Shown: positions 1 to 7,478 of the stretch, one piece after another
How the letters are laid out: the number at the start of each line of letters is the position of its first letter
Position numbering within the stretch: position 1 is the first letter of the stretch
Assembly: GCA_023432985.1 (NCBI GenBank)
Contig: JAEZEQ010000031.1
Coordinates: 1 to 18,461, forward strand
Direction: 5' to 3'
Source: Bacteroidota bacterium
GTDB lineage: Bacteria > Bacteroidota > Bacteroidia > CAIKAF01
Length of the DNA: 18,461 nt
Made by a program: the position numbers and the translations under genes
Notes under the pieces: model-generated
Told to the model about the DNA's origin: nothing
What the model saw: only the letters and a program-made list of their open reading frames with translations
Database searches by the model: none

Positions 1-380
1 AAAGGTACGTGACCGAACTGAGTTAAGTTCCAACGCAGCGCGGTGCCGCAGAAATAATTTTAAACAAAAATCAAGCGCTGCGGAAGTTTCGTCTACCCCA
101 AAGCGTACCCTTTCCTAAAAGGAAATAAACTCGTAAACTCAAACACATTTCCTTTCTTAACGGAAATGGCACGCATGGGGCCCCAGCCAAAATCTTCCTA
201 GGCGCGAGGGGTATACTGCACACAGTTTGGCTTCACTCTCCTTACTTAGATTACATATATACTGCACACAGTTTACTCCCCTTCTCCTTTCTTTAGGTAC
301 ATAAACCCTGCACAAAAAATGAGATAATTTTCCTGTTTTTTTTTGTAAAATTCCCAAGTAAAAAAGGGTCTTAAAATGAT
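1..380. other. Non-coding, structured region before the first gene
   Basis: I see no credible gene here. The region holds several inverted repeats: AAAGGTACG (1-9) against CGTACCCTTT (104-113), CGCAGCGC (34-41) against GCGCTGCG (75-82), TTTCC/GGAAA with a 5-nt loop (111-125), and a second TTTCC/GGAAA pair (148-166). A 46-bp tandem repeat follows from 212. The only longer open frame, minus 157-357, starts with TTG and runs across repeats whose period is not a multiple of three, so it is probably not a gene. The function is unknown. The nested stems at 1-113 could form a folded RNA or be the edge of a dispersed repeat, but that is inference. Confidence 0.5.
212..349. repeat. Degenerate 46-bp tandem repeat, about 2.5 copies
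   Basis: The 17-mer TATACTGCACACAGTTT occurs exactly at 212-228 and again at 258-274. The core CTGCACA recurs at 216, 262 and 308, an exact 46-bp period. Units 212-257 and 258-303 match at about 34 of 46 positions by hand alignment. The third unit (304-349) keeps only roughly its first 16 bases before becoming T-rich. The period is not a multiple of three, which argues against a protein repeat. Copies are adjacent with no unique spacers, so this is not a CRISPR array. Confidence 0.75.
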
Positions 381-2279
381 TTACCTAACCAAAGTAATAT
401 TGCCCTTAAACTCTTTCTTTTCAAAGTCTGTTTTCAGGCGTAATACATAGTAATAAACCCCACCCACATGCTCGCCTCCATCCCAAAGGGGAATGAAACC
501 GGGCGCTGTAATATCTTCTTTTTTATGTAAAACCACCTCGCCCCAACGATTGAAAATCTGCACATCTGCCTCTGCCAGCACATTGATTTTAATGCCCCAT
601 TGGTCGTTGTTCTGATCGCTATTGGGCGTGAAAATATTGGGAATTTCTACCTCTATGGGCAGATATACATATATGGTATCATAAGCTGTATCTGCACAGA
701 GAATACTATTGCCATAGGCTATGAGCATAACAGGATATATGCCATCTTGCTGGAAGATGTGGTTTATATTTTCTTGATTAGAAGTCTGATTTTCATAAAT
801 CCATTGATAGGAATTGGCATGGCTCGACGTATTTGTAAATGCAACGGGAAGCGGACTTATACCTGCGTTCGGACTGGCAATAAAACCCGCATGGACAGAT
901 AAGGTCTCCGGAATAAATACAACCGTATCGAAAGAGCAAGCCGAATTATTTACAATAGAAATGGGATAAAATCCCGATTCCAATCCGCTGAAAATGCCTG
1001 TTGAGTTTGTATCTTGAGTGGTCTGATTTATATACGAAAATCCGCTTAAAGCCGGGGTGATTGTAATGGAGCCCGTACTATCTCCACACTCGCTGGGAGA
1101 AATGTCAAAATTAAAATGGGGTAGGGCTTCTTCTACAACAATATGCAGGGGCAAGACCTTAGAGCAAGAGTCGTTGTTCCAGATTCGTATGGAATAATGC
1201 ATGGTAGAATCGGCGGTGAAAACGGGGTTTGGACAATCGTAGCAGCTTAGTCCAATCTGCGGAGTCCATTCATAGGTTTGCCCTCCCGTAACAAAGAGAG
1301 GCAATTGCGCACCTTGACACACGGTGGTATCAGATGTGTGGGTAACGGAAAAAGTATCGCAGGGGGAGGTATAGGCGAGGAAAATTTGATTTATCCAATT
1401 AGATTTTGGGCTAATATTGGAATTATATACAAACTCTAACAAAATATTATTTGTGAAATTTAAATAACCTTCAATAACTGCTATTGCGTCTAAACCATGC
1501 ATCGTATTATTAGAAGTATCGTTACCTAATCCTATTAATGTGCCATTTAAATATTGAAAAGACCCTATAACGCCAGCACAAGGAACGACTGTATTTGACT
1601 CTTGCCCACCAATACTTCCAATTAAATTTGAATTTAACGATATATTATACCAGTCATATTGTTGATCACATATGCCATTAGTATGTAGCGCTAAGCAAAT
1701 GTTCTGTAAATAGTTAGGAGTGTTTTTAAGGTTTAGTTGAAAAGAAATAAATGGACTAGGTGAGTGTGTGTTCATATATACCTCTATACAAGTATTTTGC
1801 ATAGAATTATTCTCATAAAGCACTAGTATATAATAATCAGAATAAAGTGGTTCAATAACTGGAGAATTTCCATTATTTAATGGGTCAATTAAATAATTGG
1901 AATTGGCCGGTGAGATATAATTTGAAATGTCGATTGAAATAGTTTTAACAAAGCAATTTATAGTTGGATAGTACATATGATTTCCAATCCAGTTGTCTTC
2001 CTTTAATATCAATGGATTTCCATTTATTGTTATTACTTTATCAGGAGCATCAATTAAGTTAGTCTCATATTTATAAATGTTAGCAAACAAGTAGGCTTGT
2101 TTAACAACAGCTCCACTAGGAATTGGTAATTGTATATTACTTACTCCTCCTGTATACCAAGCTGTGTATCCGTCTCCAACCACACCACCCCGAAAACAGT
2201 CTGATAAATACAAAGTTTGACCCTGAATGCTAGAGTAGGCAAAAAACAAATTTAAAAATAATAAAACTTTTATTTTCAT
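381..2279 (-). CDS. T9SS type B sorting domain (gliding motility-associated C-terminal) surface or secreted protein
   Basis: This encodes a 632-residue exported protein. The chosen ATG at 2279 gives an immediate signal peptide (MKIKVLLFLNLFFAYSSIQGQ is split here as residues 1-21, hydrophobic and ending near IQGQ). An in-frame TTG at 2315 would add 12 residues and overlap the upstream gene. Residues about 22-310 form a domain I do not recognise, with features of a beta-rich extracellular module. Residues about 315-460 contain two Ig/SprB-like segments, and about 463-540 form a PKD-like domain (PVAFTNTSSHANSYQW). The last 85 or so residues are a CHU_C-type domain, with IPNIFTPNSDQNNDQWGI, then FNRWGEVV and a WDGG segment, which is the T9SS type B signal. 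The protein is probably carried across the outer membrane and attached to or released from the surface. The start lies 1 bp after the upstream regulator's stop, so the two are probably co-transcribed. Bases from about 1400 upward are much more AT-rich than the 3' half. The ligand or role is unknown. Confidence 0.88.
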   Translation of the reverse strand: MKIKVLLFLNLFFAYSSIQGQTLYLSDCFRGGVVGDGYTAWYTGGVSNIQLPIPSGAVVKQAYLFANIYKYETNLIDAPDKVITINGNPLILKEDNWIGNHMYYPTINCFVKTISIDISNYISPANSNYLIDPLNNGNSPVIEPLYSDYYILVLYENNSMQNTCIEVYMNTHSPSPFISFQLNLKNTPNYLQNICLALHTNGICDQQYDWYNISLNSNLIGSIGGQESNTVVPCAGVIGSFQYLNGTLIGLGNDTSNNTMHGLDAIAVIEGYLNFTNNILLEFVYNSNISPKSNWINQIFLAYTSPCDTFSVTHTSDTTVCQGAQLPLFVTGGQTYEWTPQIGLSCYDCPNPVFTADSTMHYSIRIWNNDSCSKVLPLHIVVEEALPHFNFDISPSECGDSTGSITITPALSGFSYINQTTQDTNSTGIFSGLESGFYPISIVNNSACSFDTVVFIPETLSVHAGFIASPNAGISPLPVAFTNTSSHANSYQWIYENQTSNQENINHIFQQDGIYPVMLIAYGNSILCADTAYDTIYVYLPIEVEIPNIFTPNSDQNNDQWGIKINVLAEADVQIFNRWGEVVLHKKEDITAPGFIPLWDGGEHVGGVYYYVLRLKTDFEKKEFKGNITLVR

Positions 2280-2280
2280 T

Positions 2281-2505
2281 TTATGAAAGTTCATTAAATA
2301 TTGTATTGGGATCAAAGTTTATTAATATGTTTAAATCCGTATTTAAAATTTTAGCAATCTTAATCAATTGTGAAAGCTTAATATCAGACACTCCTCTCTC
2401 GATTTTGCCATAACCACCAATACTTAACCCCATTTCATCTGCCATATGCTGTTGGCTAAAGTTACGCATTTCTCTCAATAATCGAATATTTCTATATACA
2501 CTCAT
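2281..2505 (-). CDS. Small XRE-family (HTH_3) transcriptional regulator
   Basis: This encodes a 74-residue protein that is almost entirely one Cro/CI-type helix-turn-helix domain. The motif spans about residues 8-60: RNIRLLREMRNFSQQHMADE, then GLSIGGYGKIERG, the usual Q-x-x-(M/L)-A recognition layout. The ATG at 2505 begins right at the domain. A longer frame starting at 2589 would add 28 residues with no family resemblance and would run through the divergent promoter region, so I reject it. The gene lies 1 bp upstream of the T9SS type B gene and points away from the broken T9SS type A gene, so it may control either. It is very AT-rich (13 G+C in the 60 bases 2281-2340). A minus-strand TA-n3-TTTG sequence just upstream is a possible weak promoter. 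Confidence 0.8.
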   Translation of the reverse strand: MSVYRNIRLLREMRNFSQQHMADEMGLSIGGYGKIERGVSDIKLSQLIKIAKILNTDLNILINFDPNTIFNELS

Positions 2506-2554
2506 AGTAAACAAATTATACATAAAAGTAGCTAACTTGTTCACTTTGGGCAAT

Positions 2555-2590
2555 GACAATTTTTGGCACTTGTCGGTAAATTTGAGCACT
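2555..2590. promoter_or_regulatory. Possible operator between divergent genes
   Basis: The intergenic stretch holds the inverted repeat GACAA (2555-2559) and TTGTC (2570-2574). It also holds two similar copies of TTTGgCACT (near 2562-2570) and TTTGaGCACT (2581-2590). They surround the promoter-like box at 2577-2584 and sit next to an XRE regulator gene, a usual place for autoregulatory operators. Short repeats like these can occur by chance in AT-rich DNA, so this is a weak call. Confidence 0.25.
2577..2584 (+). promoter_or_regulatory. Bacteroidota -7 promoter box, TAAATTTG
   Basis: This matches the TAnnTTTG consensus of Bacteroidota primary sigma promoters. It is placed 24 nt upstream of the ATG at 2609, a reasonable leader length. 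No convincing -33 TTG element was seen at ideal spacing. Confidence 0.45.
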
Positions 2591-2608
2591 AATTTAATTT
2601 TTTATACT

Positions 2609-3302
2609 ATGAAAAAGATTCTAACATTTATGCTTTTTACTATTTCCGTTTATGTAGTGAAATCACAAAACCCAACCTGGAGCATACCTATTAATTACAT
2701 TCCTGACTTAATGCACCCTTCTTTAATCGCCCCTCTCCCCACTCTCCTCTCTCCCTATACCTCCAACCACAATGCCTACCCGGCACCGGATGGGAATTTG
2801 GGCTTTTATGTGGTAGATGAGTATGTGTATGAGGGGAATGGTTCCCTTGTTGGAGCTATGTGGTTGCCTACGAATAGTGGAGGAAGTCAATGGCCTGAGA
2901 CTAGAGGCTTTTCTGAAATAGCTATAGCTCCGCATCCCACGGATTGCAACCGGTTTAGGTGTTTTTAATTATGTAAATTTATTAGACACTACATTAACTC
3001 CTGTTCCGCTTGCATTAAGTACGAATAGCGATTTTCAATACAGTCATATAGAATTGGGGTTAGACGGCAAAATAAACATATATCCCAATCCGGCTCATGA
3101 TAAAATCTATAGAAATGGATTATCAGCAGATACAAACTATGCGGTAAAAATAATGGATATGAATGGGAAAATATGGATACAGACCGAATTGGGCAAAGAT
3201 GCCGGTTTAAACATAAGCGGACTAAAATCCGGGCTTTATGTAATACAGATACAAAGCGATAGAGAGATAACGCGAACACAAAGCATTGTGAAAATAGAAT
3301 AA
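2609..3302 (+). pseudogene. Broken T9SS type A sorting domain protein (frame disruption near 2940-2968)
   Basis: The 5' part (2609-2968, frame 2) starts with a signal peptide, MKKILTFMLFTISVYVVKSQ. It continues into an N-terminal region of a type seen in Bacteroidota secreted proteins (WSIP..Y, NAYPAPDGNLGFYVVD, ending APHPTDCNRF), then runs out of frame to a TAA at 2966-2968. A second frame (frame 0) is open across this point and reads LGVFNYVNLLDTTLTP, then SHIELG, then a complete T9SS type A tail (KINIYPNPAHDKI, KIMDMNGK, LKSGLYVIQIQ) to the TAA at 3300-3302. The first ATG in that frame (3054) lies at the sorting domain edge, so the 3' part cannot be a sensible secreted gene alone. The product would be about 230 residues, short for such proteins, so a central deletion that also changed frame is likely. 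A sequencing error is the alternative. Confidence 0.78.
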
Positions 3303-3321
3303 AGATTTTTATTAAGTTTAC

Positions 3322-3353
3322 AAAAGGTCATCCAAACCAGAGTGGCCTTTTTT
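3322..3353 (+). terminator. Rho-independent terminator
   Basis: The stem is AAAAGGTCA (3322-3330) and TGGCCTTTT (3343-3351) with one G-T wobble and a 12-nt loop, followed by a T run to 3353. It lies 20 bp after the stop of the broken type A gene and upstream of the kdsB promoter box, so it ends the left transcript. Confidence 0.75.
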
Positions 3354-3391
3354 AGTTTCAATAACTATAATTCCAAGTCTTGATTTTTTCA

Positions 3392-3399
3392 TTACTTTG
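3392..3399 (+). promoter_or_regulatory. Near-consensus -7 box, TTACTTTG, upstream of kdsB
   Basis: This resembles TAnnTTTG but has T at the second position; shifting by one base gives TAC-TTTG with one spacer base. The G is only 4 nt before the ATG at 3404, so the leader would be extremely short. The exact start of transcription is inferred. Confidence 0.4.
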
Positions 3400-3403
3400 T
3401 TGC

Positions 3404-4162
3404 ATGAAAACAGTCGGCATTATCCCCGCCCGTTTCGCCAGCACGCGTTTCCCCGGAAAGCCGTTGGTGATGATACACGGCAAAAGCATGATACAAAGGG
3501 TGTACGAACAGGCATCCAAGTCAAATCTCGATTATGTGGCTGTGGCCACGGATAATTTGCAAATTATGGAGCATGTAAAAAGCTTCGGGGGCAATGTTTA
3601 TCTAAGTTCCGAATTACACCCCAGCGGTACGGACCGATGCTTCGAGGTAGCAGAAATTTTAGCAAAAGAATGGAATAAAAAACCGGAAATCATCATCAAT
3701 ATTCAAGGCGACGAACCCTATGTACACCCCGAACAAATAAACAAGTTGGCAAGCGCCTTTCAAGATCCGGCGGTTGACATTGCCAGCCTTATGAAGCAAA
3801 TTACATCCAAAAACGACCTCGAAAACAACGGCATTATAAAAGTTACCTTTCAGAAAAATCACAAAGCGTTGTATTTCTCCAGAAGCATCATTCCATTTCC
3901 CAGAAATATCTCTCTCGATGAGGCTTTGCAACAGCAGGTTTTTTATAAACATATTGGCATATATGCTTACCGAATGAATGTTTTAGAAAAAATAACTCAA
4001 TTAGAAACCGGCACCCTGGAAAAGGTTGAAAGCCTCGAACAACTCCGCTGGCTCGAAAACGGCTACGAAATCCAGCTCATTGAAACCCCTTTTGAAACGC
4101 GCTCTGTAGATAGTCCCTCCGATCTCGAAATTTTATTAAAAGAGCAAAAGGCAGACGAATAG
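3404..4162 (+). CDS. kdsB: 3-deoxy-manno-octulosonate cytidylyltransferase (CMP-Kdo synthetase)
   Basis: This cytosolic enzyme activates Kdo with CTP to give CMP-Kdo for the lipopolysaccharide inner core. The protein is 252 residues, normal for the family. Visible family features are the nucleotide-binding start IIPARFASTRFPGKPL (residues 6-21), HPSGTDR (72-78), and the metal/nucleotide motif QGDEP (101-105). The ATG at 3404 places IIPAR at the usual distance from the N terminus; the extra 8 residues of the longer frame (MIFSLLCC) do not belong. It has its own promoter-like box and follows a terminator. It lies 51 bp upstream of UDP-glucose dehydrogenase, which also serves surface polysaccharide. 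The presence of kdsB indicates a Gram-negative outer membrane with Kdo-containing LPS. Confidence 0.95.
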   Translation: MKTVGIIPARFASTRFPGKPLVMIHGKSMIQRVYEQASKSNLDYVAVATDNLQIMEHVKSFGGNVYLSSELHPSGTDRCFEVAEILAKEWNKKPEIIINIQGDEPYVHPEQINKLASAFQDPAVDIASLMKQITSKNDLENNGIIKVTFQKNHKALYFSRSIIPFPRNISLDEALQQQVFYKHIGIYAYRMNVLEKITQLETGTLEKVESLEQLRWLENGYEIQLIETPFETRSVDSPSDLEILLKEQKADE

Positions 4163-4191
4163 TTCTGCTTTTCACCCCCATACATTTTATG

Positions 4192-4199
4192 TATATTCG
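4192..4199 (+). promoter_or_regulatory. Weak -7-like box, TATATTCG
   Basis: This matches TAnnTTTG at all fixed positions but one. It lies 14 nt upstream of the ATG of the UDP-glucose dehydrogenase gene at 4214. It could start a separate transcript for the dehydrogenase-decarboxylase pair. The match is imperfect. Confidence 0.25.
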
Positions 4200-4213
4200 C
4201 AAAAATTTTTCAA

Positions 4214-5530
4214 ATGAATATTGCCGTAATTGGAACAGGATATGTTGGCTTAGTAACCGGGACCTGCCTCGCTGAAACCGGAAATCATGTCATCTGTGTC
4301 GATATAGATAAAAACAAGGTAGAACGTATGCAAAAAGGCGAAGTGCCCATTTATGAGCCCCTTCTCGATGTGTATTTCGACCGAAATATTGCCCATAAAA
4401 GACTGAGTTTTACTACCAATCTGGAAGAAGCGGTAGAAAAGTCCGAAATTGTTTTTCTTGCATTGCCTACGCCTCCCGGCGAAGACGGATCTGCAGACCT
4501 TAGTTATATACTTGGCGTAGCCGATCAATTGGGAAAAATAATGTCCGATTATAAAATCATAATTGATAAAAGCACGGTACCCGTAGGCACTGCCGATTTA
4601 GTGCGTAAAGCCATATCCAATCATTACCCCGGTGATTTTGCCGTAGTATCGAATCCGGAATTTCTGAGAGAAGGCTTTGCCGTGGAAGATTTTATGAAAC
4701 CCGACCGGGTCGTAATCGGAACCTCCGATATTCGTGCCAAAAGCGTATTGGAAGATTTATACAAACCCTATACACGTCAAGGCAATCCTATCATTTTCAT
4801 GGATGAAAGAAGTGCCGAAATGACCAAGTATGCGGCCAATTCTTTCCTGGCACTTAAAATTTCGTATATGAATGAAATTGCTCTTCTGTGCGAGAAAGTT
4901 GGTGCCGATGTAGACATGGTTCGCCTGGGTATTGGCAGCGATGATCGCATAGGAAAGCGCTTTCTTTTTCCCGGCATAGGTTACGGCGGAAGCTGTTTCC
5001 CCAAAGATGTGCAGGCATTGGCTATTACGGCCGAACAAAATGATTTTGATTTTAAAATTCTAAAATCGGTCATGGAGGTTAATTCGCGCCAAAAAAATCT
5101 GTTTATAGAAAAAATCAATTCCTATTTCGAAGGAAATATAAAAGGTAAATCTCTCGGAGTTTGGGGCATTTCATTCAAACCCGACACCGACGATATCCGG
5201 GAAGCACCGTCTATAGAAATTATGCGTATCCTGACAGAAATGGGTGCAAATATTACCGCTTACGATCCGGAAGGCATGGAAAATGCACAAAAAACAGCCA
5301 ATCTATCGGTTCAATATGCTGCCGATGCATATGCTGCCGCTAAGGATGTAGATGCTTTGCTCATCTGCACCGAATGGGCCGAATTCAGAAATCCCGATTT
5401 CAATCTGCTGAAAACTACCATGCGCGATGCCGTTATTTTCGACGGAAGAAATATATTCTCTCCCGAATCCATGAAAAAATTAAGTTTCGATTATATCAGC
5501 ATAGGTCGCGAAAGCATTTTTAATAAATAG
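4214..5530 (+). CDS. ugd: UDP-glucose 6-dehydrogenase
   Basis: This enzyme oxidises UDP-glucose to UDP-glucuronate in two NAD-dependent steps. The 438-residue protein has the normal three-part layout. The N-terminal Rossmann domain has the GTGYVG loop (residues 7-12). A middle part contains NPEFLREG (147-154) and MTKYAANSFLA (from 203, with conserved Lys205 and Asn209). The catalytic loop GYGGSCFPKD has Cys261 and Lys264, and a C-terminal UDP-binding domain follows (WGISFKPDTDDIREAP, then DALLICTEW and FDGRN). All key residues are present. The next gene, 17 bp downstream, uses its product, so the two form a pathway unit for UDP-xylose. The family also contains UDP-N-acetylmannosamine dehydrogenases, but the neighbour favours UDP-glucose. 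Confidence 0.94.
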   Translation: MNIAVIGTGYVGLVTGTCLAETGNHVICVDIDKNKVERMQKGEVPIYEPLLDVYFDRNIAHKRLSFTTNLEEAVEKSEIVFLALPTPPGEDGSADLSYILGVADQLGKIMSDYKIIIDKSTVPVGTADLVRKAISNHYPGDFAVVSNPEFLREGFAVEDFMKPDRVVIGTSDIRAKSVLEDLYKPYTRQGNPIIFMDERSAEMTKYAANSFLALKISYMNEIALLCEKVGADVDMVRLGIGSDDRIGKRFLFPGIGYGGSCFPKDVQALAITAEQNDFDFKILKSVMEVNSRQKNLFIEKINSYFEGNIKGKSLGVWGISFKPDTDDIREAPSIEIMRILTEMGANITAYDPEGMENAQKTANLSVQYAADAYAAAKDVDALLICTEWAEFRNPDFNLLKTTMRDAVIFDGRNIFSPESMKKLSFDYISIGRESIFNK

Positions 5531-5547
5531 TATATTCCCATATCAAC

Positions 5548-6489
5548 ATGTCAAAGAAAAAAATATTGGTTACCGGAGCAGCCGGATTTTTAGGCTCACA
5601 CCTTTGCGACCGTTTTGTCAACGAGGGCTATCATGTTATAGGCATGGATAATCTGGTTACCGGAAGTCTCGATAATATTTCGCATTTATTTCCATTAGAA
5701 AATTTCGAATTCTATCATCATGATGTAACCAAATTCGTACATATCCCGGGCGAATTACATTATATACTCCATTTTGCCTCACCGGCAAGTCCCATCGATT
5801 ATCTTAAAATTCCCATTCAAACCTTGAAAGTAGGTGCTATGGGAACCCATAATTTATTGGGATTGGCTAAAGCCAAAAATGCCCGTATACTTGTTGCCAG
5901 CACTTCGGAGGTATATGGCGACCCATTGGTTCACCCGCAAAACGAAGACTACTGGGGCAATGTTAACCCGGTCGGACCTCGCGGTGTCTATGATGAGGCA
6001 AAACGTTATATGGAATCCATAACCATGGCCTACCATACTTTCCACGGCGTAGATACGCGTATTATCCGCATATTTAACACCTACGGTCCACGCATGCGCC
6101 TAAACGACGGCCGTGCCCTTCCTGCCTTCATGCACCAAGCACTTACCGGAAAAGATATAACCGTATTCGGCGACGGATCCCAAACCCGAAGCTTCTGTTA
6201 TGTCGACGATTTGGTCGAAGGTATATACCGATTATTACACAGCAATTATCACCTGCCTGTAAACATTGGAAATCCGGCCGAAATCACCATAAAACAATTT
6301 GCCGAAGAGATAATCGGACTGATTCCGACCTCATCGAAAATCGTATATAAAGAACTCCCCGCCGACGACCCAAAACAAAGACAACCCGATATCAGTTTGG
6401 CCAAAAAACTATTGAACTGGGAACCTAAAGTAGATCGGAGCGAGGGACTGAAAATCACCCTCGATTATTTTAAAAAAGCAGTAAAATAA
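5548..6489 (+). CDS. uxs: UDP-glucuronate decarboxylase (UDP-xylose synthase), extended SDR family
   Basis: This enzyme converts UDP-glucuronate to UDP-xylose through an NAD-bound 4-keto intermediate. The 313-residue protein has the Rossmann motif GAAGFLG (residues 10-16), the catalytic TSE (119-121), YDEAK with Tyr148 and Lys152, and the decarboxylase-type signature DDPKQRQPDI (273-282) with Arg278 at the position conserved in UXS enzymes. That last motif, with VGPRGVYDEAKR, separates it from plain epimerases such as GalE. It starts 17 bp after ugd, whose product is its substrate, and the genes are surely transcribed together. UDP-xylose would feed xylose-containing surface polysaccharide or glycoprotein glycans. 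The acceptor transferase is not in the window. Confidence 0.93.
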   Translation: MSKKKILVTGAAGFLGSHLCDRFVNEGYHVIGMDNLVTGSLDNISHLFPLENFEFYHHDVTKFVHIPGELHYILHFASPASPIDYLKIPIQTLKVGAMGTHNLLGLAKAKNARILVASTSEVYGDPLVHPQNEDYWGNVNPVGPRGVYDEAKRYMESITMAYHTFHGVDTRIIRIFNTYGPRMRLNDGRALPAFMHQALTGKDITVFGDGSQTRSFCYVDDLVEGIYRLLHSNYHLPVNIGNPAEITIKQFAEEIIGLIPTSSKIVYKELPADDPKQRQPDISLAKKLLNWEPKVDRSEGLKITLDYFKKAVK

Positions 6490-6538
6490 GGGGCTGCAAA
6501 AAGTTTTATTTATGGCGGAAAAAGATAATTGAATAGCG

Positions 6539-6546
6539 TATCTTTG
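6539..6546 (+). promoter_or_regulatory. Consensus -7 box TATCTTTG upstream of cyoE
   Basis: This is an exact TAnnTTTG match 23 nt before the GTG start at 6570. It separates the respiratory block from the sugar-nucleotide pair, whose last stop is at 6489. No obvious -33 TTG at ideal distance was found. Confidence 0.6.
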
Positions 6547-6569
6547 TCCCGAAAAGTCAAAATTATAGC

Positions 6570-7475
6570 GTGGTTACGAATAGTGCACATAAAGACGAAT
6601 TGCAGGAAGAGGTCTCGGAAAAGAAGCAAAATAAAATAGCCGATATTTTTGTATTTACGAAAATGCGTCTTGCCAGTTTGGTCGTATTTTCTGCCGTTTT
6701 AGGTTATCTTGCGGGCACAGATTCAGTCAACTGGATAAGCCTGACTGCGCTGACCATAGGCGGAATATTTATTACCGGATCGGCCAATGGCTTAAACCAG
6801 ATTTATGAGCGCAACCGCGATATACACATGACGCGCACGCAACAAAGACCCTTACCCCAAAACCGCATGTCGAACACCGAAGCCTATTTTATATGCTTAA
6901 TTCTGGGTATTAGCGGCTTTTTAATTCTCTATATCTTATGCAATCCGCTTACGGCATTTCTTAGCATAGGCTCTTTACTTATTTACGCTTATGCCTATAC
7001 ACCCCTTAAACCTATTACGCCCATTTCGGTTTTTGTAGGTGCCATACCCGGAGCATTGCCTCCCTTACTCGGGTTTACAGCCGCTCAAAATGAAATTAGT
7101 TTCCTTGCACTTTCCTGGTTTTTTATACAATTCATGTGGCAATTTCCCCATTTTTGGGCCATAGCCTGGAAAGCTCACGACGATTACCAAAAAGGCGGAT
7201 TCTACCTCCTACCCCTCCGAAATGGAAAAACCAAAGAGAATGCATCAACCATCTTTTTCTATACGCTAATGGGCTTACCTGTGGCAATGATTCCTTATTT
7301 CTTCGGAGAAAGCGGACTCTACAGTACCATAGGCGTGTTTTTGATGAATGTGGTCTTTATTTATTATGCCTATAAATTATTGGTGCACAAATCCGATCAA
7401 GCAGCAACACAACTGATGTTTGCCTCTTTTATATATTTACCCGTAGTACAAATTTTACTTTTCATAAATCTATAA
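6570..7475 (+). CDS. cyoE: Heme O synthase (protoheme IX farnesyltransferase)
   Basis: This polytopic membrane enzyme of the UbiA family transfers farnesyl to heme b, giving heme O for heme-copper oxidases. The 301-residue protein shows the first prenyltransferase motif from Asn76 through Glu80 to Asp84, continuing RTQQRPLP (89-96). It also shows YTPLKPITPISVFVGAIPG, and the CyoE-specific WQFPHFWAIAWKAHDDYQKG. Multiple hydrophobic helices span the rest. The start is a GTG at 6570 (MVTNSAHKDEL), a less common choice; the next in-frame ATG (codon 32) is too close to the first helix to be clearly better. The gene heads the oxidase block, with subunit III starting 3 bp after its stop. A heme A synthase (ctaA) is not present here, so whether the final cofactor is heme O or A cannot be judged. 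Confidence 0.95.
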   Translation: MVTNSAHKDELQEEVSEKKQNKIADIFVFTKMRLASLVVFSAVLGYLAGTDSVNWISLTALTIGGIFITGSANGLNQIYERNRDIHMTRTQQRPLPQNRMSNTEAYFICLILGISGFLILYILCNPLTAFLSIGSLLIYAYAYTPLKPITPISVFVGAIPGALPPLLGFTAAQNEISFLALSWFFIQFMWQFPHFWAIAWKAHDDYQKGGFYLLPLRNGKTKENASTIFFYTLMGLPVAMIPYFFGESGLYSTIGVFLMNVVFIYYAYKLLVHKSDQAATQLMFASFIYLPVVQILLFINL

Positions 7476-7478
7476 GAT

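Noticed and set aside
212..349. Possible CRISPR array because of the repeated 17-mer
   Set aside because: The copies are contiguous diverging tandem units with no unique spacers of constant length, and no cas genes are present.
157..357. 66-residue minus-strand open frame
   Set aside because: It begins with TTG, shows no family resemblance, and crosses tandem repeats with a 46-bp period that is not a multiple of three, so the repeats are not coding repeats.
600..902. 100-residue plus-strand frame opposite the T9SS type B gene
   Set aside because: It is a frame antisense to a well-supported gene, with no recognisable motif or start signal.
2506..2589. Longer N terminus for the XRE regulator
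   Set aside because: The extra 28 residues do not resemble the family and would lie across the divergent promoter region; the ATG at 2505 begins at the domain.
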